A stretch of DNA of 14,999 nucleotides from Anaerolineaceae bacterium (GCA_009885445.1 VFKQ01000352.1:1-14999), one strand, 5' to 3'; numbered from the stretch's first letter, positions 6,231 through 13,427 are shown. Notes: generated by a model from the letters alone, not told the origin. Numbers and translations are program-made.

Positions 6231-6776
6231 ATGAATAAAATGCTTGATAAATACCAAAACCAGGTAGTGCCTGCCCTGAAAAAGGCTTTCAACTACAAGA
6301 ATGTGATGCAAATTCCACGCATCGAAAAAGTGGTTGTGAACATTGGCCTGGGGGAGGCGTTGGAAAACGCCAAGGCCGTCGATTTCGCAGTCACAGATCT
6401 GACCGCAATCGCGGGCCAGAAGCCGATTCAGACCAAGGCCAAGAAAAGCATCGCCAACTTCAAGTTGCGCGAAGGCCGCGTGATCGGCACGAAGGTGACC
6501 TTGCGCGGATCACGCATGTGGGCCTTCATGGATCGCCTGGTCAACGTGGCCCTGCCGCGCGTGCGCGACTTTCGCGGCATCTCGGCCAATTCGTTTGATG
6601 GGCGTGGGAATTACACACTGGGTCTCAAAGACCAGCTGGTTTTCCCCGAGATCGAGTACGACAAAATTGACAAACTCCGCGGCATGGAAGTGACCATTGT
6701 CACCACTGCGGATAATGACGACCAGGCACGCGCCATGTTGCAGTTGCTTGGAATGCCGTTCAAAAAGGAAGCATAA
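6231..6776 (+). CDS. rplE: 50S ribosomal protein L5
   Basis: L5 has 181 residues, close to the usual 179. Family motifs include IPRIEKVVVNIGLGEA (38-53), GQKPIQTKAKKSIANFKLREG and FDGRGNYTLGLKDQLVFPEI. L5 with L18 delivers 5S rRNA to the large subunit and contacts the P-site tRNA. The ATG at 6231 is chosen because TTGGAG (6218-6223) lies seven bases upstream. An in-frame TTG at 6204 would overlap rplX and adds residues not found in the family. A second ATG at 6240 would also be possible but has poorer spacing. Confidence 0.97.
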   Translation: MNKMLDKYQNQVVPALKKAFNYKNVMQIPRIEKVVVNIGLGEALENAKAVDFAVTDLTAIAGQKPIQTKAKKSIANFKLREGRVIGTKVTLRGSRMWAFMDRLVNVALPRVRDFRGISANSFDGRGNYTLGLKDQLVFPEIEYDKIDKLRGMEVTIVTTADNDDQARAMLQLLGMPFKKEA

Positions 6777-6779
6777 GTT

Positions 6780-6962
6780 ATGGCAAAGAAGGCTATGCAG
6801 TTTCGTGAACTTCGCCGTCGATATGCAGTGCAGGTGCGCAATCGGTGCAACCATTGCGGCAGGCCGCGTGGATACATGCGCCGATTTGGCTTGTGCCGAA
6901 TCTGTTTTCGTGAATTTGCGCTTCAGGGCAAGATCCCTGGCGTGACGAAGTCCTCTTGGTAA
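6780..6962 (+). CDS. rpsZ: 30S ribosomal protein S14, zinc-binding type (type Z)
   Basis: This is the short, 60-residue zinc form of S14, as in Bacillus, Thermus and Chloroflexota, not the roughly 100-residue form of E. coli. Four cysteines, C23, C26, C39 and C42 (CNHC and CRIC), make the zinc ribbon. The ending KIPGVTKSSW is diagnostic. S14 is a late-binding protein of the 30S head. The gap after rplE is only three bases, and AAGGA inside the rplE end provides the ribosome-binding site. It could equally be named rpsN; rpsZ denotes the type Z form. Confidence 0.97.
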   Translation: MAKKAMQFRELRRRYAVQVRNRCNHCGRPRGYMRRFGLCRICFREFALQGKIPGVTKSSW

Positions 6963-6980
6963 ACGATTGGAGATGACACT

Positions 6981-7394
6981 ATGAATATGACCGACCCAAT
7001 CGCCGACATGTTGACCCGCATCCGCAACGCGGCCATGGCTGGCCACACCCAAGTGGCGATGCCCAGCTCGAAGATAAAAATGGAAATCGCCAAGATTCTT
7101 CGCGAAGAAGGATTCTTGGACGGCTTCGAACTCGTGGAGAGCGAGAAGCCCGGGCAACAGGTGTTGCGTTTGAAACTCAAGTACGTTGGTGAGCGACGCG
7201 AGAAGAAACCCGTCATCGCCGGTTTAGAGCGCGTCAGCAAGCCTGGACGTCGCATCTATACACCCAAACAAAACATCCCCTGGGTGCTCTCTGGCCTGGG
7301 TGTTGCCATCCTTTCCACGCCCAAGGGCGTGATGACCGGTGTCCGTGCCCGCCAGCTGGGTGTGGGCGGCGAGATTCTGTGCAAAGTCTGGTAA
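6981..7394 (+). CDS. rpsH: 30S ribosomal protein S8
   Basis: S8 has 137 residues, a few more than usual. It starts MNMTDPIADMLTRIRNA and ends with the strongly conserved GVMTGVRARQLGVGGEILCKVW. S8 binds helix 21 of 16S rRNA and is a primary assembly protein; in E. coli it represses the spc operon through an mRNA structure near rplE. I saw no obvious copy of that structure here. The start at 6981 fits TTGGAGAT (6967-6974), but an ATG two codons later (6987) would give the commonest N-terminus, MTDPIADM. Confidence 0.97.
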   Translation: MNMTDPIADMLTRIRNAAMAGHTQVAMPSSKIKMEIAKILREEGFLDGFELVESEKPGQQVLRLKLKYVGERREKKPVIAGLERVSKPGRRIYTPKQNIPWVLSGLGVAILSTPKGVMTGVRARQLGVGGEILCKVW

Positions 7395-7413
7395 GGCAGG
7401 AGGAGCGTTTATT

Positions 7414-7962
7414 ATGTCTCGTGTAGGACGCATTCCCGTCGCAATCCCAAGCGGCGTGCAGGTAAATATTGACGGCTCTCACGTTAAAGTGAAAGGCCCC
7501 AAGGGCGAGCTTCAGCGCACATTCTCGTCGCTGATCGGTTTGGCCATGGAAGATGGACAAGTGGCAATTTCGCGCGGTTCAAACCAGCCCTCAGAACGCG
7601 CTTTGCATGGCACCACGCGGGCCGTGTTGGCGAACATGATCTCGGGCGTGAGCGCCGGTTTTGTGCGCGTGCTCGAGGTGGAAGGTGTGGGCTACCGCGC
7701 TGAGATGAGTGGCAAGAACCTCATGCTGTATGTGGGTTACTCTCATCCTGTTGAAATGCCGCCGCCCGATGGCATCACTTTTGATGTGGACCAGAAGACT
7801 CGCCAGATCAAGGTCGCTGGTATTGATAAAGAAGCGGTTGGCCAGATGGCCGCCGATATTCGCAAGGTCCGCCCGCCGGAGCCGTACCACGGCAAAGGCA
7901 TTCGCTATGTCGGTGAGCGCGTTCGTCGCAAAGCTGGCAAGGCTGGAAAAGGAGCCAAGTAA
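7414..7962 (+). CDS. rplF: 50S ribosomal protein L6
   Basis: At 182 residues this is a normal L6. It starts MSRVGRIPVAIPSGVQVNID, contains HGTTRAVLANMISGVSAGF and ends in the family signature with KVRPPEPYHGKGIRYVGERV (about 154-173). L6 has two tandem similar alpha-beta domains and sits near the sarcin-ricin loop, where it supports elongation factor binding. The ATG at 7414 follows AGGAGG about 9 bases upstream. An open frame from 7339 overlaps rpsH and is not credible as a start. The C-terminus is lysine and glycine rich (KAGKAGKGAK). Confidence 0.97.
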   Translation: MSRVGRIPVAIPSGVQVNIDGSHVKVKGPKGELQRTFSSLIGLAMEDGQVAISRGSNQPSERALHGTTRAVLANMISGVSAGFVRVLEVEGVGYRAEMSGKNLMLYVGYSHPVEMPPPDGITFDVDQKTRQIKVAGIDKEAVGQMAADIRKVRPPEPYHGKGIRYVGERVRRKAGKAGKGAK

Positions 7963-7965
7963 ACC

Positions 7966-8331
7966 ATGGCTGAGAAAAATCGTGCTGATGCGCGCGTTCG
8001 TCGTCATGTCCGCGTGCGCAAGAGCCTCGCTGGAACGCCGAGCCGCCCGCGCCTGAATGTCTTCCGCAGTCTGTCGGAGATTTATGCTCAGGTTATTGAT
8101 GATAAGGCCGGGACGACTCTCGTCTCTGCCTCGAGCATAGATGGTGAATTGCGCGCTGAAATGGCTGGCAAGAGCAAGCTTGAGCAGGCCAAGTTGATTG
8201 GCGCGGCTGTGGCCAAACGCGCACAGGTTAAGGGAATCTCATCCGTCGTCTTTGACCGTGGCGGTTTCCTCTACACAGGGCGCGTTAAGGCTTTAGCTGA
8301 AGCCGCCCGCGAAGGCGGCCTGCAATTCTAG
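7966..8331 (+). CDS. rplR: 50S ribosomal protein L18
   Basis: This 121-residue protein has RVRKSLAGTPSRPRLNVFRS near its N-terminus and ends with FDRGGFLYTGRVKALAEAAREGGLQF, as expected for L18. L18 binds 5S rRNA together with L5 and anchors it in the central protuberance. The gap after rplF is three bases, and AAGGAG (7949-7954) lies inside the end of rplF. Nothing is unusual. It keeps the standard L6-L18-S5-L30-L15 order of the spc operon. Confidence 0.97.
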   Translation: MAEKNRADARVRRHVRVRKSLAGTPSRPRLNVFRSLSEIYAQVIDDKAGTTLVSASSIDGELRAEMAGKSKLEQAKLIGAAVAKRAQVKGISSVVFDRGGFLYTGRVKALAEAAREGGLQF

Positions 8332-8349
8332 GCCCCGTTGGAGTAAATT

Positions 8350-8901
8350 ATGGCTGAATATAACAAGAACCCTGAAAAACAGAACTTTGAACAGCAGGAT
8401 GCCTACGAAGAGCGCGTAATCGAAATTGCGCGTGTGTCCAAAGTGGTGAAGGGCGGACGCCGCTTCCGCTTTCGCGTGACACTCGTCATTGGCGATAAGA
8501 AGGGCACAATCGGCATGGGTGTTGGCAAGGCCAATGCGGTGCCGGACGCGATGCGCAAGGCCTCTGAGCGCGCGCGCAAAAACTTGCGCATGGTGACTCT
8601 TTCCGGGTTTAGTGTTCCACACGAGACCATCGGCAAAGTCGCTGGGGCGAGGGTACTGCTCAAGCCGGCCTCACCCGGCACGGGCGTGATTGCGGCCGGT
8701 GGGGTGCGCGCAGTGCTTGAAGTGGCGGGCGTCCGTGATATCCTGACGAAATCGATGGGCTCAGCCAACGTCTTGAATGTGGTTATGGCCACATTTACCG
8801 CGCTGGACCAAATGCGCTCTCCGCAGAAGGAAGCCATCCGCCGCGGCAAGCCCGTGGAAGACCTGCTCCCGTTCTGGGAAAGAAAGAAGCAACATGCCTA
8901 A
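8350..8901 (+). CDS. rpsE: 30S ribosomal protein S5
   Basis: S5 has 183 residues. The N-terminal double-stranded-RNA-binding-like domain includes ERVIEIARVSKVVKGGRRFR and GMGVGKANAVPDAMRKA. The C-terminal domain has LLKPASPGTGVIAAGGVRAV and LEVAGVRDILTKSMGSANVLN. S5 sits at the mRNA entry with S3 and S4 and affects translational fidelity; mutations in its N-terminal loop give spectinomycin resistance in other species. GGAG at 8340-8343 lies six bases before the ATG. The C-terminus overlaps the rpmD start by eight bases (8894-8901). The polar stretch of about 18 residues before the core is common in this family. Confidence 0.97.
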   Translation: MAEYNKNPEKQNFEQQDAYEERVIEIARVSKVVKGGRRFRFRVTLVIGDKKGTIGMGVGKANAVPDAMRKASERARKNLRMVTLSGFSVPHETIGKVAGARVLLKPASPGTGVIAAGGVRAVLEVAGVRDILTKSMGSANVLNVVMATFTALDQMRSPQKEAIRRGKPVEDLLPFWERKKQHA

Positions 8902-9091
8902 CACAATTGCGACTGGTAAAAAATTGCGCGTGACGCTTGTGCGTAGTCCGATTGGTTATAAAAAAGACCAGAGAGCCACTGCGCGCGCGCTTGGCTTGCG
9001 CCGTCTCCATCAAACTGTTGAGCATAATGACAACCCCGCTTTGCGCGGGATGTTGAACAAGATCATTCACTTGCTCAAGATCGAAGAGTAG
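8894..9091 (+). CDS. rpmD: 50S ribosomal protein L30
   Basis: L30 has 65 residues, a little longer than the 58-60 typical of E. coli and Bacillus. The core reads KLRVTLVRSPIGYKKDQRATARALGLRRLHQTVEHNDNPALRGML, which is a textbook L30. It binds domain II of 23S rRNA. The ATG at 8894 overlaps the last eight bases of rpsE. The ribosome-binding site is weak (AAAGAAG), so translation is probably coupled to rpsE. An open frame back to 8777 lies wholly inside rpsE and is rejected as a start. Confidence 0.95.
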   Translation: MPNTIATGKKLRVTLVRSPIGYKKDQRATARALGLRRLHQTVEHNDNPALRGMLNKIIHLLKIEE

Positions 9092-9096
9092 AAACC

Positions 9097-9552
9097 ATGA
9101 ACCTTAGTGACTTAGTGCCCAACAAAGGCTCGAAGAAAAATCGTAAACGTGTTGGCCGTGGTAGCGCGGGCGGACAGGGTAAGACTGCCGGTCGCGGTAC
9201 CAAGGGTGACGGCGCGCGCGCAGGCTCGGGCGGACGTTTGTATCGCCAGGGTGGTAACCTGCCGTTTTATCGCCGCCTGCCGTTTATGCGCGGTGAGGGC
9301 TTTTCCTCGATTAACCGCGTGAAATATAACGAGGTAAATCTCGACCAATTGGCTGAATCTTTCAAGGCCAATGCTGAAGTGACCCCTGAAGCACTCAATG
9401 AAAAGCACCTATTACGTGACATACGCAATCCGGTGGTTGTGCTTGGGCGCGGCGAAATCACAACTGCTCTTAAAGTGCGCGCGCACCGCGTTACCGCGGG
9501 CGCGAAAGCCAAGATCGAAGCCGCTGGCGGCTCAGTAGAATTGATCGCCTAA
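9097..9552 (+). CDS. rplO: 50S ribosomal protein L15
   Basis: L15 has 151 residues. It starts MNLSDLVPNKGSKKNRKRVGRG and continues with the Gly, Lys and Arg rich unstructured N-terminal extension (to about residue 65) that threads into 23S rRNA. The globular C-terminal half includes NPVVVLGRGEITTALKVRAH. L15 is a mid-to-late assembly protein. The gap after rpmD is five bases and the ribosome-binding site is weak (GAAGAG). It lies immediately before secY, as in most bacteria, where L15 and SecY close the spc operon. Confidence 0.97.
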   Translation: MNLSDLVPNKGSKKNRKRVGRGSAGGQGKTAGRGTKGDGARAGSGGRLYRQGGNLPFYRRLPFMRGEGFSSINRVKYNEVNLDQLAESFKANAEVTPEALNEKHLLRDIRNPVVVLGRGEITTALKVRAHRVTAGAKAKIEAAGGSVELIA

Positions 9553-9577
9553 ACAGCGAATCAGGAGACTCTCCGAA

Positions 9578-10969
9578 ATGGCTCAAAAGAAAACTACGTC
9601 ACTTTTGCGGTACCTGCGCCACCTGTGGAACTCAGAGGATATTCGCCGCAAACTGCTGATTACTGTCGCGCTGTTGGCGCTATTCCGCCTGGCGGCTAAC
9701 ATTCCCGCCCCAGGCGTTGACGCTGAAGCGTTAAAGACTTTCCGCGACGCGAACGCTGGATCAGCCGGTTTTCTCGGGATTCTCGATTTGCTATCTGGCG
9801 GCACGATTTCGAATTTCTCCCTGCTTTCGATGGGAGTTTATCCATATATTACGGCCCAGATCATTATCCAGTTGTTGATCCCGATCATTCCTGCCCTGCA
9901 ACGCAAAATGGAAGAAGATCCTCGCGAGGGCCGCAAGTGGATGGAAAAATGGACCTACTATCTGGCGGTGCCGATGGCCATGCTTTCTGCAATTGGCCAG
10001 ATCAATATCTTCAACTCGCTTGCCTTGCAGGCTTTGAACGTGAAAATTGTCGAGTTTAGCTTTACGCAAGAAGAACTGTGGGTCACATCTCTAACCACCT
10101 TGATCGCCATGACAGCAGGCACCATGTTTGCCATCTGGATCGGCGAGTTGATCTCTGAATACGGCATTCGCGGCCAGGGCTTGTCGCTGGTGATATTTGC
10201 GGGTATTGTGGCCCAGATGCCGGGGAGCATCATTGGGTTGTTGCAAGACAAAACCAGCGGCTGGATTCTGGTTTTGATTACGCTCGTGCTGATACTTCTC
10301 ACCATCTATGCCATCGTCTATGTGCAGGCGGGCAGGCGCAATGTTCCGGTGATGTACCCGGGACGGCGCATGGGCAATCGCATGTCTATGCCTGTGAAAG
10401 GTACCTTGCCCTTGAACGTGAACATGGCCGGTATGATTCCGCTCATCTTCGCCAGCGCAATTTTGCAGTTCCCGGTGATCGTGTCCAGTTTTTTTGCGCA
10501 GCCTGATGCGAGCCCAACCGTTCAAAGCGTTGTAACTTGGATTCAAACCAACCTGGGTACAAATAGTGGTGCGCTTTACTGGTGGCTGTACTTCTTCATG
10601 GTGGTCACCTTTACTTTCTTCTATACCACGGTGCTTTTTGACCAGCAGAATTATGGCGAGAACTTGAAGCGACAGGGAGCTCAAATCCCGGGTGTCAACC
10701 GCGGCGCTCCTACTCAAAAATACCTCAAGCGTGTACAAAGCTTGATTACCCTGCCGGGCGCGCTGTTCCTTGGCGTGGTTGCCATCATGCCATACTTGAT
10801 TGGTTTGGGGCTTCAACTCTTCGGCCTTGCCGCAGCCAGCACAACGAACATCTTCCTTGTTTCTTCCTCCGGTCTGTTGATTGTGGTCGGCGTTGTACGC
10901 GACACCTTCATGAACATCGAAGCCGAGCTGAAACTGCACGGCTATGAGGATACCCTGCTGGTCAAGTAG
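9578..10969 (+). CDS. secY: Protein translocase channel subunit SecY
   Basis: This 463-residue protein is slightly longer than E. coli SecY (443). About ten membrane segments can be seen, roughly at 25-44, 85-105, 128-147, 169-190, 200-218, 229-250, 282-305, 333-355, 388-412 and 422-441. The plug region is near 65-80 (FLGILDLLSGG). SecY forms the inner-membrane channel that, with SecE and SecG, moves proteins driven by SecA or the ribosome. Cytoplasmic loop C5 has GAQIPGVNRG (367-376), where most SecY proteins have PGIRPG; see findings. AGGAGA at 9563-9568 lies nine bases before the ATG, and GGAG can pair with CTCC at 9571-9574. Confidence 0.97.
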   Translation: MAQKKTTSLLRYLRHLWNSEDIRRKLLITVALLALFRLAANIPAPGVDAEALKTFRDANAGSAGFLGILDLLSGGTISNFSLLSMGVYPYITAQIIIQLLIPIIPALQRKMEEDPREGRKWMEKWTYYLAVPMAMLSAIGQINIFNSLALQALNVKIVEFSFTQEELWVTSLTTLIAMTAGTMFAIWIGELISEYGIRGQGLSLVIFAGIVAQMPGSIIGLLQDKTSGWILVLITLVLILLTIYAIVYVQAGRRNVPVMYPGRRMGNRMSMPVKGTLPLNVNMAGMIPLIFASAILQFPVIVSSFFAQPDASPTVQSVVTWIQTNLGTNSGALYWWLYFFMVVTFTFFYTTVLFDQQNYGENLKRQGAQIPGVNRGAPTQKYLKRVQSLITLPGALFLGVVAIMPYLIGLGLQLFGLAAASTTNIFLVSSSGLLIVVGVVRDTFMNIEAELKLHGYEDTLLVK

Positions 10970-10975
10970 GGCGCC

Positions 10976-11629
10976 ATGGCAAAGTTCGTCGTTCTCCTTG
11001 GCCCTCCCGGTGTCGGCAAGGGCACACAAGCAAAAATTATCTCGGATCAGACGGGCCTCAAGCACGTCTCCTCGGGTGACTTATTTCGTGAGAACTTGAA
11101 GAACAAAACCGCATTGGGCGAACTGGCCCAATCTTACATGACGAAAGGCGACTTGGTCCCCGACGACGTGACCATCGCCATGATTAAAGAGCGCATCACT
11201 CGTCTGGACTGTGAAGCGGGCGCCATACTCGACGGTTTTCCCCGCACCCCGGCGCAGGCAGATGCCCTGGCCAACATGCTTAATGAACTCGGTGGCGCGC
11301 AAGTGAATTGCGCCCCCTGGATCACGGCCCCAGAGGCAATCTTGATCGAACGCCTCTCTGGCCGTTGGACGTGCCGTGCGAATGGGCATGTCTTTCACGA
11401 AACGAACAACCCGCCGAAATCAAAAAGTGTTTGCGATTTCGACGGATCCGAACTTTACCAGCGCGACGATGATAAATCAGACACCGTAGTCCGCCGCATT
11501 CAGGTTTACCTGGGACAGACGGCAGTTTTGGCCGATTATTATCGTGCGCGCAAGACGCTCGTCGAAATTGACGGAACACAATCCATTGAGAACGTCAGCG
11601 CGGCATTACTTGCCACGTTGAAGCAATAG
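10976..11629 (+). CDS. adk: Adenylate kinase, long form with altered zinc-type LID
   Basis: This 217-residue kinase catalyses ATP + AMP = 2 ADP in the cytoplasm. The P-loop is GPPGVGKGT (9-17). The AMP-binding region includes SSGDLFRENL (32-41), and LDGFPRTPAQA is at 85-95. The LID (about 127-165) resembles the zinc form, with C133, C153 and D156 at the usual spacing, but the second ligand position holds N136 instead of Cys. YQRDDDKSDTVVRR follows as expected. The gene sits between secY and map as in many bacteria. The ribosome-binding site is weak (AGGG at the secY stop), so coupling to secY is plausible. Function should be intact since all nucleotide-contact motifs are present. Confidence 0.96.
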   Translation: MAKFVVLLGPPGVGKGTQAKIISDQTGLKHVSSGDLFRENLKNKTALGELAQSYMTKGDLVPDDVTIAMIKERITRLDCEAGAILDGFPRTPAQADALANMLNELGGAQVNCAPWITAPEAILIERLSGRWTCRANGHVFHETNNPPKSKSVCDFDGSELYQRDDDKSDTVVRRIQVYLGQTAVLADYYRARKTLVEIDGTQSIENVSAALLATLKQ

Positions 11630-11630
11630 C

Positions 11631-12401
11631 ATGGACTGGGCCCGCAACATTTCGATTAAGACTCCCGCCGAGATCGCCATCATGCGTGAAGCAGGGCGCA
11701 TCAATGCTGAAGTCCACGCGACGGTAAAGGCACTTTTACAACCGGGTATTTCCACAGCCGAACTTAACACGGCTGCTGAGAACGTGCTGAGGAAATACGG
11801 ATGCACATCGCCGTTCAAAGGTTATGGCGAACCACCCTTTCCAACCTCCATCACGGTGAGCATTAATCGCGAACTCGTCCACGGAATTCCACGGGACGAT
11901 CGCAAGTTGAAGGCCGGAGACATCGTCTCGATAGATTGTGGGACGATCCTCGATGGGTTGGTAGCTGACTCTGCGTTTACCGCTGGGGTGGGTGAAATCT
12001 CCCCGAAGGCGCAGGACCTGCTCAAGGTCACCGAAGGCGCGTTGTACGCAGGCATCGAAAAGTTGCGCGCGGGCAATCGCACTGGTGACGTAGGCGCGGC
12101 GATACAAAAACACGTCGAGCGCGGCGGATATCACGTCACACGTGAATATACCGGGCACGGCGTGGGGCGGCAGATGCACGAAGGCCCCCAAGTTCCCAAT
12201 TATGGGAAGCCCGGAAGTGGGACGCTTCTGCGCCAAGGGATGACCATCGCCCTCGAACCGATGGTGCTCGCAGGAACGCGCTCAACTCGCGTCCTGCCGG
12301 ACCGGTGGACGGTTGTCTCCGCCGACGGGTCATTGACGGCCCACTTTGAGCACACTGTGGCCGTCACCTCAGGAGACCCACTCATCCTGACTGTCCTATG
12401 A
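11631..12401 (+). CDS. map: Methionine aminopeptidase, type I
   Basis: This 256-residue enzyme removes the initiator methionine from new proteins at the ribosome exit. All five metal ligands of the pita-bread fold can be placed: D102 (SIDCG), D113 (VADSAF), H176 (GHGVG), E209 (ALEP) and E240 (HFEHT). The substrate-binding histidines are H84 (VHGIP) and H183 (MHEGP). No type II insert and no N-terminal zinc finger are present, so this is the short type Ia form. The start lies one base after the adk stop with no clear ribosome-binding site of its own, so translation is probably coupled to adk. The usual next gene, infA, is absent. Confidence 0.97.
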   Translation: MDWARNISIKTPAEIAIMREAGRINAEVHATVKALLQPGISTAELNTAAENVLRKYGCTSPFKGYGEPPFPTSITVSINRELVHGIPRDDRKLKAGDIVSIDCGTILDGLVADSAFTAGVGEISPKAQDLLKVTEGALYAGIEKLRAGNRTGDVGAAIQKHVERGGYHVTREYTGHGVGRQMHEGPQVPNYGKPGSGTLLRQGMTIALEPMVLAGTRSTRVLPDRWTVVSADGSLTAHFEHTVAVTSGDPLILTVL

Positions 12402-12419
12402 ACCCGAGGCTGTTTCCAC

Positions 12420-12448
12420 TGGACGGAACAAAACTGCACGTGTATAAT
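12420..12448 (+). promoter_or_regulatory. Sigma70-type promoter upstream of rpmJ
   Basis: A perfect -10 box TATAAT (12443-12448) stands 17 bases after TGGACG (12420-12425), which matches four of six consensus -35 bases. The predicted start of transcription is near 12455, giving a leader of about 43 bases to the rpmJ ATG. It lies in the 96-base gap between map and rpmJ, so it would drive rpmJ, rpsM, rpsK, rpsD and rpoA independently of the upstream operon. It is the best promoter-like sequence in the window. Confidence 0.6.
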
Positions 12449-12497
12449 TCAATCTTTGGCAAAATGTAGCAATGAAAAATGCAAGGAGTTCTTGAAA

Positions 12498-12611
12498 ATG
12501 AAAGTATCCCCATCAATTCGCAAGCGATGCATCAAATGCAAAGTCGTGCGTCGCAAAGGCAGAGTGTTCATCATCTGCGAAAATCCCAAGCACAAACAGC
12601 GACAGGGTTAG
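12498..12611 (+). CDS. rpmJ: 50S ribosomal protein L36, zinc-binding
   Basis: This very short gene encodes 37 residues, starting MKVSPSIRKRCIKCKVV and ending CENPKHKQRQG. L36 is the smallest protein of the large subunit and binds 23S rRNA in the late-assembly region near the L7/L12 stalk base. The zinc site is C11, C14, C27 and H32, the C+ form. AAGGAG (12483-12488) lies nine bases upstream of the ATG. It is the first gene after the promoter at 12420-12448 and takes the place right after map, where infA-rpmJ is usual. The identity is certain from the motif and context. Confidence 0.97.
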   Translation: MKVSPSIRKRCIKCKVVRRKGRVFIICENPKHKQRQG

Positions 12612-12620
12612 GTGTAAATT

Positions 12621-13007
12621 ATGGCTCGTATTGAAGGCGTTGACCTGCCCCGCAACAAGCGGGTAGAAGTAGGCCTGACTTACCTTTTTGGTGTCGGGTT
12701 AACTCGTTCTCATGAAGTCCTGTCCGCGACGAAGGTAAATCCTGACACGCGCATCAAGGACTTGACGGAGGCGGAAGTTTCCGCCATCCGCGAGTACGTG
12801 AGCAAGCATTTTACGGTGGAGGGTGACCTGCGCCGCGAAGTGCAATTGAACATTAAACGGCTGATCGAAATCGGCTCGTATCGCGGTCTGCGTCATCGCC
12901 GCAACCTGCCGGTGCGTGGTCAGCGCACCAAGACCAATGCCCGCGTTCGCAAGGGTTCTAAAAAGACCGTTGCTGGTCGTGGCCGCCGCAAGGGCGGGAA
13001 GAAGTAA
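12621..13007 (+). CDS. rpsM: 30S ribosomal protein S13
   Basis: S13 has 128 residues. It starts MARIEGVDLPRNKRVEVGLTYLFGVG and contains IGSYRGLRHRRNLPVRGQRTKTNARVRKG, the family signature. The basic C-terminal tail (GRGRRKGGKK) reaches to the P-site tRNA, while the N-terminal part bridges to L5 of the 50S subunit. The ribosome-binding site is weak (TTAGGTG near 12608-12614). The gap after rpmJ is nine bases. Nothing unusual was seen. Confidence 0.98.
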   Translation: MARIEGVDLPRNKRVEVGLTYLFGVGLTRSHEVLSATKVNPDTRIKDLTEAEVSAIREYVSKHFTVEGDLRREVQLNIKRLIEIGSYRGLRHRRNLPVRGQRTKTNARVRKGSKKTVAGRGRRKGGKK

Positions 13008-13022
13008 TAGGAGAGAATCTAA

Positions 13023-13427
13023 ATGGCTCAAAGTGTACGTTCCACACGGCGTTCCGCCGGTGCCAAGAAGGGCAAGCGCTCTCTATCGGCAGGTCAGGTG
13101 CATGTCTTTGCATCGTTCAACAATACAATTGTCACTGTCACCGACACACAAGGTAACACTGTGGCATGGGGTAGCGCTGGCTCGGCTGGTTTCAAAGGCT
13201 CGCGCAAAAGCACGCCCTTCGCCGCCCGCCTGGCCGCAGAACAGGCCATCAAGGTTGCCCAGACTATGGGTATGCAAGAAGTGGACTTGATCATCAAAGG
13301 TCCCGGCCCCGGTCGCGAGAATGCAATTCGCGCAGTGCAGGCCGCTGGACTTAAAGTCCGCTCGATTTCCGATATCACTCCAATCCCTCACAACGGATGT
13401 CGGCCTCCGAAAAAGCGCCGTGTGTAA
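13023..13427 (+). CDS. rpsK: 30S ribosomal protein S11
   Basis: This 134-residue protein has HVFASFNNTIVTVTDTQGN, GSRKSTPFAARLAAEQAI and the ending DITPIPHNGCRPPKKRRV, all standard for S11. S11 forms part of the 30S platform near the E-site codon-anticodon helix. AGGAGAG (13009-13015) lies seven bases before the ATG. It follows rpsM by 15 bases and precedes rpsD by 19 bases, in the usual alpha operon order. Confidence 0.98.
   Translation: MAQSVRSTRRSAGAKKGKRSLSAGQVHVFASFNNTIVTVTDTQGNTVAWGSAGSAGFKGSRKSTPFAARLAAEQAIKVAQTMGMQEVDLIIKGPGPGRENAIRAVQAAGLKVRSISDITPIPHNGCRPPKKRRV

Noticed and set aside
10091..11065. Long minus-strand open frame of 324 codons opposite secY and adk
   Set aside because: It lies wholly opposite two certain genes and is rich in His, Gln, Asn and Arg, as expected from the complement of a membrane protein gene. 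It has no hydrophobic core or motif.
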